Shown here: one piece after another, positions 15,180-21,117 of the stretch | How the letters are laid out: every line of letters begins with the position of its first letter | Position numbering within the stretch: position 1 is the first letter of the stretch | Assembly: GCA_002279285.1 (NCBI GenBank) | Contig: NCBR01000018.1 | Coordinates: 1-21,117 of the forward strand | Direction: 5' to 3' | DNA length: 21,117 nucleotides | Source: Acidobacteria bacterium 37-71-11 | GTDB lineage: Bacteria; Acidobacteriota; Thermoanaerobaculia; Thermoanaerobaculales; Thermoanaerobaculaceae | The notes under the pieces: model-generated | The model's database searches: none | Told to the model about the DNA's origin: nothing | What the model saw: the letters and a program-made list of their open reading frames with translations, nothing else | Translations under genes and position numbers: made by a program

Positions 15180-15214
15180 GCCGGCGCCCGCGCGTCCGCG
15201 CGGCGGGGGGGGCC

Positions 15215-15700
15215 ATGAAGCGTCTCGCAGCATTGGTGGTTCTGGGGCTGTTCGTCGTGGTGGGGAGCGCCGCCGCCGAAGGCGCCGCAACGGTCAAAGG
15301 CCCGTACGATCCGGCCGTGGACGGCTGGAAGCAGGTGCAGACCGTGGCCTCCAGAGCGGCCACCGACGGGAAGCGCGTGTTGGTGGTCGTCGGCGGCAAC
15401 TGGTGTCCGTGGTGCCGGGCGCTCGACCGGCTCATGACCGAGGACGCGGCGCTCCGCACCGAGGTGGCCGCGCACTACGAGCTGGTGCACCTCAACTACT
15501 CCAAGGAGAACAAGAACCCGGACGCGATGGCGCGTCTCGGCAACCCGGACAAGCTCGGGTTTCCGTCGTTCGTGGTGCTGTCGCCACGACTCGCCGTCCT
15601 GCACACCCAGGACAGCGGGCCGTTCGAGACGGGCGACTCGAAGAAACCGGGGCACGACCCGGCGAAGCTGATCGCGTTCCTCAAGCGTTGGGAGAAGTGA
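15215..15700 (+). CDS. Secreted thioredoxin-fold protein with WCPWC motif
   Basis: A 161-residue protein with a signal peptide (about 1-21, ending SAAAEG) and a thioredoxin fold. Strand VLVVVGGNWCPWCRALDRLM carries the redox pair Cys64-Pro-Trp-Cys67. LGNPDKLGFPSFVVLSP includes the cis-proline loop (GFPS). The pattern is that of periplasmic thioredoxin family members of the Thioredoxin_7/DUF255-like group, which reduce or form disulfides outside the cytoplasm. ATG 15215 follows a GGGGGG stretch. The stop TGA abuts hairpin repeat copy B, and the next gene converges from the other strand with about 46 bases between stops. No Dsb or cytochrome-maturation partner is nearby. Confidence 0.88.
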   Translation: MKRLAALVVLGLFVVVGSAAAEGAATVKGPYDPAVDGWKQVQTVASRAATDGKRVLVVVGGNWCPWCRALDRLMTEDAALRTEVAAHYELVHLNYSKENKNPDAMARLGNPDKLGFPSFVVLSPRLAVLHTQDSGPFETGDSKKPGHDPAKLIAFLKRWEK

Positions 15701-15772
15701 GACGGAAGAGGGAAGACGGAAGAGGAGGGCGGGCCCTGCCTTTCTTCTACCTTCTTCCCTCCACCTTCTCCC
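15700..15772. repeat. Purine/pyrimidine hairpin repeat, copy B
   Basis: The purine arm (GACGGAAGAGGGAAGACGGA and on to about 15733) pairs with the pyrimidine arm (CCCTGCCTTTCTTCTACCTT and on to about 15772) over about 35 bases with a few bulges. It lies between two convergent genes. The right arm contains the last codons and stop of the minus-strand phosphoesterase. Confidence 0.7.
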
Positions 15773-16868
15773 CAGCCCTCAGCGTGACCCTGACGATCTC
15801 GGAGGGGCGCCAGAGGCGCATGCGCGGTCCCCACGTGCCGGTGCCGCGGCACACGATCGCGGTCATGGCGCCGACCCGGTAGCGGCCGCCGAGCAGCGGG
15901 TAGGTGAGCCGGACGAGGTAGCCGAACGGCCAGATCTGACCGTCGTGGGTGTGGCCGGATAGCATCAGGCCTGCACCCAGGGCCGCCGCCCGCTCCGCCT
16001 GCCACGGCGTGTGCGAGAGGAACACGGTGGCGCCGGCCGGTCGGCCCGCGAGCGCGCGCTCGACCGGCGCGCCGTCGAGGCCGAACTGGCGCCTGGCGGT
16101 GAGGTCGTCCACGCCGGCGAGCACGAGTCCGGGGGCGGCCTCGGCCCAGCGGTCCTGCAGGACGTGAAAGCCCGCGTCCTCGAACAGCTTCACGCTCCTC
16201 GCCAGGCCGGCGTAGAACTCGTGGTTGCCGGTGACGGCCCAGACGCCGAGCGGGGCGGCCAGGCGCCGGAGGACCGGCACCATCGGCTCGACCCTGGCGA
16301 CGTTGCCGTCGATGAGATCGCCGTCCACCACGATCAGGTCGGGTTTCATCGCGTCGACCCGGTCCACCAGGCGCGCCATCCACGCCTCGCCGATCAGCGT
16401 GCCCAGGTGCAGGTCGGAGAGCTCGACCAGGACGGTGCCGTCGCGTCCGGCGGGGAGCCCGGCGAGCTTGACCTCGTAATCCACGACGACCGGCGGGCGG
16501 AGCCCCTGGACCAGCGCGACGGCCGCGAGCACCGCCGCGCCCGCCAGCGCCCAGCCGCGCAGCACCGGAACAAGGCGGGGGAGAAGAAAGCCGCCGAGCG
16601 TGACGGCGTCGAGCGCAAGCAGGACGGCGAACGCCAGCAACAAGGTGCCCATCCACGTCGTGCCCACGAACTCGAGAGGCCGCGCCACCAGGTCGAGTCG
16701 CCAGTGGTCCAGCAGGCGTGCCAGCGGGTAGGCCAGCCACAGGGACACGGCGATCGCCAACAGGGCGCCGCGCGACACGTGGGCGGCGACGGCCGGCACC
16801 GAGGCCGCCCGCCAGAAGACGTACACGTGCATCATGGTCCAGACGCCAAGGACGATGGTCAGGAACAC
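15747..16868 (-). CDS. Membrane-anchored metallophosphoesterase (COG1408-like)
   Basis: A 373-residue protein with about four N-terminal membrane helices (within residues 1-122) followed by a calcineurin-like phosphoesterase domain. Motifs are SDLHLG (151-156), DGDLIDGN, TGNHEFY, the SHTPW histidine and SGHTHDGQ. Related proteins hydrolyse phosphodiesters at the membrane surface; the substrate is unknown. GTG 16866-16868 is chosen because AGGAGG lies seven bases upstream and homology (FLTIVLGVW) begins there. The C-terminal residues EKVEGRR and the stop TAG are supplied by repeat copy B. A TACGAT-type -10 on the minus strand sits at 16899-16904, making this gene divergent from the S9 peptidase. 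It is a second phosphoesterase of the same class within 4 kb. Confidence 0.9.
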   Translation of the reverse strand: MFLTIVLGVWTMMHVYVFWRAASVPAVAAHVSRGALLAIAVSLWLAYPLARLLDHWRLDLVARPLEFVGTTWMGTLLLAFAVLLALDAVTLGGFLLPRLVPVLRGWALAGAAVLAAVALVQGLRPPVVVDYEVKLAGLPAGRDGTVLVELSDLHLGTLIGEAWMARLVDRVDAMKPDLIVVDGDLIDGNVARVEPMVPVLRRLAAPLGVWAVTGNHEFYAGLARSVKLFEDAGFHVLQDRWAEAAPGLVLAGVDDLTARRQFGLDGAPVERALAGRPAGATVFLSHTPWQAERAAALGAGLMLSGHTHDGQIWPFGYLVRLTYPLLGGRYRVGAMTAIVCRGTGTWGPRMRLWRPSEIVRVTLRAGEKVEGRR

Positions 16869-16898
16869 GGCAACCCTCCTCGCACCGCTCACCCCGTC

Positions 16899-16904
16899 AT
16901 CGTA
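16899..16904 (-). promoter_or_regulatory. Possible -10 box of the membrane phosphoesterase
   Basis: On the minus strand TACGAT precedes GTG 16868 by about 30 bases, with an AGGAGG ribosome site in between. No -35 recognised. Confidence 0.35.
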
Positions 16905-16956
16905 CGTGATCGCGCGGTCCGTCGTTCGGCGGGGGCGGCTCCGCCCGATTTGGAGG

Positions 16957-16962
16957 TACGAT
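16957..16962 (+). promoter_or_regulatory. Possible -10 box of the S9 peptidase gene
   Basis: TACGAT lies 35 bases before ATG 16998 and is identical to the -10 of the divergent phosphoesterase and of rplM. No clear -35 box. Confidence 0.4.
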
Positions 16963-16997
16963 ACGGCACGGCCCGTGCCCGCGGGCGGGAGGACGAC

Positions 16998-19058
<2,061 letters not shown>

Positions 19059-19072
19059 AACGGCGCCAGCAA

Positions 19073-19230
19073 TTGAGAGTTCAGGAGGATTTGCGGAGAG
19101 GGAGACAAGAGAAGGTAGACGTGAGAGGAAGGACACGGCTGGACGGGCGGCCGGTACAGGTCGTCCGCTCTCCGTCTTCCCTCTTCCTTTTTCCTTCTTC
19201 CTGTGACTTTCCGCTCTCAACTCCTGACAG
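19073..19230. repeat. Purine/pyrimidine hairpin repeat, copy C
   Basis: The largest copy, about 70 bases per arm. The left arm begins TTGAGAGTTCAGGAGG and contains AGAGAAGGTAGACGTGAGAG. The right arm contains TCTTCCCTCTTCCTTTTTCC and ends CTCTCAACTCCTGACAG. Pairing is imperfect but continuous, with GGACG/CGTCC near the loop. It lies between the S9 peptidase stop and the ribosomal protein promoter. Confidence 0.65.
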
Positions 19231-19242
19231 GCGCGGATGCGC

Positions 19243-19272
19243 TTGACAGGTCCGGCGCCTGCGGGGTACGAT
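19243..19272 (+). promoter_or_regulatory. Strong promoter of the rplM operon
   Basis: TTGACA (19243-19248), an 18-base spacer and TACGAT (19267-19272) make the best sigma70-type promoter in the window, as expected for a ribosomal protein operon. Predicted start near 19279. Confidence 0.75.
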
Positions 19273-19276
19273 CACC

Positions 19277-19325
19277 GTCCCCTTGCGAGTCGGGGTACGC
19301 CTCGCCGGGGTTTCGTGTGGGCGAG
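19277..19325 (+). promoter_or_regulatory. Structured 5' leader of the rplM operon
   Basis: Two hairpins can form: GTCCCC with GGGGTAC (19277-19298, one bulge) and CTCGCC (19301-19306) with GGCGAG (19320-19325). In Escherichia coli the rplM leader binds L13 for autoregulation; a similar role here is inference only, and the region just after it seems to be missing sequence. Confidence 0.35.
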
Positions 19326-19622
19326 TGGAGAGCGACGGGTGACTTCGTCATCGTGGTCAACGCCGACAAGGTGAAGCTGACCGGCAACAAGTGGGAGGAC
19401 AAGCGGTACTACCGTCACTCCGGCGACCCGGGCCACCTCCATCAGGAGACCGCGCGGGAGCTGCGTGACAAGTCCCCCGAGCGGCTGGTCCGGTTTGCGG
19501 TCTGGGGGATGCTGCCCAAGAACCGGCTGGGTCGGGCGCTGCTCAAGAAACTGAAGGTCTACGCCGGGGCGGAGCACCCACACCAGGCGCAGCAGCCGCA
19601 GGCCATCAAGGCCCAAGGGTAA
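19317..19622 (+). CDS. rplM: Ribosomal protein L13, lacking its N-terminal third
   Basis: From about 19335 the frame matches L13 of the large ribosomal subunit: TGDFVIVVNADKVKLTGNKW, then DKRYYRHSGDPGHL, GMLPKNRLGRALLKKLKVYAG and EHPHQAQQPQ. Only about 96 residues are homologous. The usual first ~48 (the block with WFVVDA, LGRLA and LRGKH) are not found in any nearby frame. GTG 19317 is the closest in-frame start and has no proper ribosome site. The promoter and leader directly upstream look intact, so roughly 150 bases seem deleted between leader and codon ~49. Since L13 is near-essential and the other operon genes are intact, an assembly deletion is more likely than a true mutation. Otherwise it would be a defective gene. 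It is followed after 11 bases by rpsI. Confidence 0.85.
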   Translation: MGEWRATGDFVIVVNADKVKLTGNKWEDKRYYRHSGDPGHLHQETARELRDKSPERLVRFAVWGMLPKNRLGRALLKKLKVYAGAEHPHQAQQPQAIKAQG

Positions 19623-19633
19623 GGAGAACAGTC

Positions 19634-20026
19634 GTGGCGAGCATCCAGTTCTACGGGACGGGCCGGCGCAAGACCGCCGTGGCCCGAGTCTACCTGCGTC
19701 CGGGCACCGGTGTGATCAAGGTCAACAAGCGCGACTTCGAGACCTACTTTCCCAACCGCGTGCTCAAGATGGTCATCCGCCAGCCGCTGGCGATCACCGA
19801 GACCTCCGACAAGTTCGACATCGTCGTCAACGTCGCGGGTGGCGGCATGACCGGTCAAGCCGGCGCGATCCGCCACGGCCTGTCCCGCGCGCTGCTCGAG
19901 TTCAACCCGGAACTGCGGCCGAAGCTGAAGAGCGCCGGCTTCCTGACGCGCGACGCCCGCGAGGTCGAGCGCAAGAAGTACGGCCAGCCGAAGGCGCGGC
20001 GGCGGTTCCAGTTCTCGAAGCGCTAG
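19634..20026 (+). CDS. rpsI: Ribosomal protein S9
   Basis: A complete 130-residue small-subunit protein. YGTGRRKTAVARVYLRPGTG at the N-terminus, the GGGMTGQAGAIRHGLSRAL block and the basic C-terminal tail ending RRRFQFSKR (which reaches the P-site tRNA) are all diagnostic. GTG 19634 is preceded by AAGGAGAAC, a good ribosome site, and lies 11 bases after the rplM stop. Cotranscription from the 19243 promoter is likely. Confidence 0.97.
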   Translation: MASIQFYGTGRRKTAVARVYLRPGTGVIKVNKRDFETYFPNRVLKMVIRQPLAITETSDKFDIVVNVAGGGMTGQAGAIRHGLSRALLEFNPELRPKLKSAGFLTRDAREVERKKYGQPKARRRFQFSKR

Positions 20027-20050
20027 GAAAGCCTGAAAGGAGAAACGCTC

Positions 20051-20929
20051 TTGGCTTCCATCTCAATGAAAGAGCTGCTCGAGGCTGGCGTCCATTTTGG
20101 TCACCAGACCCGGCGCTGGAACCCGAAGATGCGGCCGTATATCTTCGGAAAGCGTAACGGGATCTACATCGTTGACCTCCAGAGGACGCTGCAGCTCTTC
20201 GAAGAAGCCTCCAACTTCGTGCGCGATCTGGTGTCGTCCGGCGGCACGGTGCTGTTCGTCGGCACCAAGCGCCAGGCGCAGGACGTCGTCAAGGAAGAAG
20301 CCACCCGGAGCGGGATGTTCTACGTCGCCCACCGGTGGCTGGGCGGCACGCTCACCAACTTCGTGACGCTGCGGCGGTCGGTGGAGCGGTTCAAGGACAT
20401 CGAGCGCCAGCTCGCCGCCGCCGAGTCGCAGATCACGAAGAAGGAGCGCGTCCATCTCGAGCGCGAGCGCGTCAAGATGGAGAAGAACCTGGGCGGCATC
20501 CGCGACATGGAGTCGCTGCCGGACGCGCTCTACGTGATCGACACCAACCACGAGCACAACGCGGTGCACGAGGCGAACCGCCTCGGCATCCCGGTGGTCG
20601 CCGTGGTGGACACGAACTGCGACCCCGATGTGGTGGACTACCCGATCCCCGGCAACGACGACGCGATCCGCGCGATCAAGCTCTTCACCTCGCGCATCGC
20701 CGACTCCGTGCTCGAGGGTCTGGCGATGGTCGAGGGACGCACGCAGTCCGAGGCGGCGTTGGTCCGTTCGGCCGCGGCCGCCAGCGCGGCCGCCCCGGTC
20801 GCCGCTGCTCCCGCGGAAGCTCCGGCTCCGGCGCCGGCGCCGGCTCCGGGCGAGGAAGCGGTGCTGCCGTCGCTCGAGGAGACGTTCGAGGAGTACGACG
20901 AGGGTACTGAGCAGTACGAGAAGCGCTGA
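20051..20929 (+). CDS. rpsB: Ribosomal protein S2 with Ala/Pro-rich C-terminal extension
   Basis: A 292-residue S2 of the 30S subunit. LLEAGVHFGHQTRRWNPKM, IYIVDLQRTL, FVGTKRQAQ, HRWLGGTLTNF, GGIRDMESLPDALYVID and CDPDVVDYPIPGNDDA are classic. Homology begins right at TTG 20051, which has AAAGGAGAAAC upstream; there is no better ATG before ATG 20066 (MKELLEAG), the alternative start. After about residue 236 the protein carries an extra low-complexity Ala/Pro/Glu tail followed by an acidic end (LEETFEEYDEGTEQYEKR), which is longer than in most S2 proteins but occurs in several phyla. It follows rpsI after 24 bases. Confidence 0.97.
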   Translation: MASISMKELLEAGVHFGHQTRRWNPKMRPYIFGKRNGIYIVDLQRTLQLFEEASNFVRDLVSSGGTVLFVGTKRQAQDVVKEEATRSGMFYVAHRWLGGTLTNFVTLRRSVERFKDIERQLAAAESQITKKERVHLERERVKMEKNLGGIRDMESLPDALYVIDTNHEHNAVHEANRLGIPVVAVVDTNCDPDVVDYPIPGNDDAIRAIKLFTSRIADSVLEGLAMVEGRTQSEAALVRSAAAASAAAPVAAAPAEAPAPAPAPAPGEEAVLPSLEETFEEYDEGTEQYEKR

Positions 20930-20936
20930 ACGACCG

Positions 20937-21040
20937 TTGTTCGTGGGTGGTTGATCGTGAATGGCGGCGGGAGTTTGACGAGAGTCGAGAGGTCGCCGGA
21001 TCGGCACGCTGAGGCGTGTCGAACCACCATCCACGAACCA
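20937..21040. repeat. Imperfect inverted repeat in the rpsB-tsf gap
   Basis: GTTCGTGGGTGGTT (about 20939-20952) pairs with AACCACCATCCACGAAC (21022-21038) with a three-base bulge, and CGTGAAT/ATTCACG (20956-20962, 21042-21048) repeats nearby. The enclosed segment contains a further CACGC/GCGTG stem. It differs in word content from the purine/pyrimidine copies. Confidence 0.5.
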
Positions 21041-21057
21041 CGATTCACGGTCTTGCA

Positions 21058-21086
21058 CGGCCAGGGGGGCGCTTCCTGGCCGTTTT
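21058..21086 (+). terminator. Intrinsic terminator or attenuator between rpsB and tsf
   Basis: CGGCCAGG (21058-21065) and CCTGGCCG (21075-21082) form a perfect eight-pair stem with a nine-base loop, followed by TTTT. It lies only 14 bases before ATG 21101, so it would regulate read-through into tsf rather than simply end the operon. Confidence 0.65.
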
Positions 21087-21100
21087 CATGGAGGGACGAG

Positions 21101-21117
21101 ATGGCGATTCCTGCTGC
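21101..21117 (+). CDS. tsf: Start of elongation factor Ts gene (partial)
   Basis: The last 17 bases open with ATG and read MAIPA, after a GGAGGGAC ribosome site. Position directly after rpsB, where tsf stands in most bacteria, and the typical MA(I/E) start support EF-Ts, the guanine-nucleotide exchange factor of EF-Tu. Only five codons are visible, so the call rests mainly on context. Confidence 0.7.

Noticed and set aside
16011..16997. Plus-strand extension of the S9 peptidase frame by about 330 codons
   Set aside because: It lies opposite the membrane phosphoesterase and lacks family features. The signal peptide and ribosome site place the start at 16998.

Overview
The window looks like two pieces of DNA from different bacteria joined near position 1990. 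Bases 1 to about 1990 hold a partial priA (minus strand), a transaldolase gene and the first ~80 codons of a xerC-type recombinase. This gene order, together with moderate G+C and mixed third-codon positions, fits an alphaproteobacterium, perhaps Acetobacterales/Rhodospirillales (inference). The xerC reading frame stops matching its family in mid-domain. The sequence then becomes uniformly about 70% G+C with strongly GC-ending codons, and gene style changes. A metagenome assembly chimera is the simplest explanation. Recent transfer is the alternative.

From about 2000 to the end the genes suggest a soil or aquatic high-GC bacterium, possibly Acidobacteriota (a guess from gene content, not proven). 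In order: an MFS transporter and a flavin reductase (both minus); tag overlapping an EfpL/YeiP-type elongation factor P; an AbiEii-like nucleotidyltransferase overlapping a small partner gene; queA; a secreted M3 oligopeptidase; sppA; a low-GC island with two small minus-strand genes and an integron attC site; a Tat-exported metallophosphoesterase; an FHA-GAF-SpoIIE-type phosphatase; a secreted thioredoxin-like protein; a membrane-anchored metallophosphoesterase; a secreted S9 prolyl-oligopeptidase-type peptidase; and the ribosomal cluster rplM-rpsI-rpsB-tsf, which runs off the right edge.

Much of the core segment concerns proteins and translation: secreted or membrane peptidases (M3, S49, S9), EfpL, queuosine synthesis and ribosomal proteins. 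Most genes stand alone behind TAnnnT-type -10 boxes, some placed exactly six bases before the start codon, suggesting leaderless mRNAs. Real operons are tag-efpL, the nucleotidyltransferase pair and rplM-rpsI-rpsB(-tsf).

The most interesting non-coding structures are: (1) a 127-bp site at 11624-11750 that matches the integron attC plan, including both R boxes, 9-nt spacers and an extrahelical base, between two small cassette-like genes with no integrase in view; (2) three long imperfect purine/pyrimidine hairpins directly after the stop codons at 9178, 15700 and 19058, forming a dispersed repeat family, one of which encodes the end of a neighbouring protein; (3) a ~124-bp palindrome after sppA. 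Two genes seem to lack internal sequence: rplM lacks its first ~48 codons and the MFS gene about ten codons. Either may be an assembly deletion.
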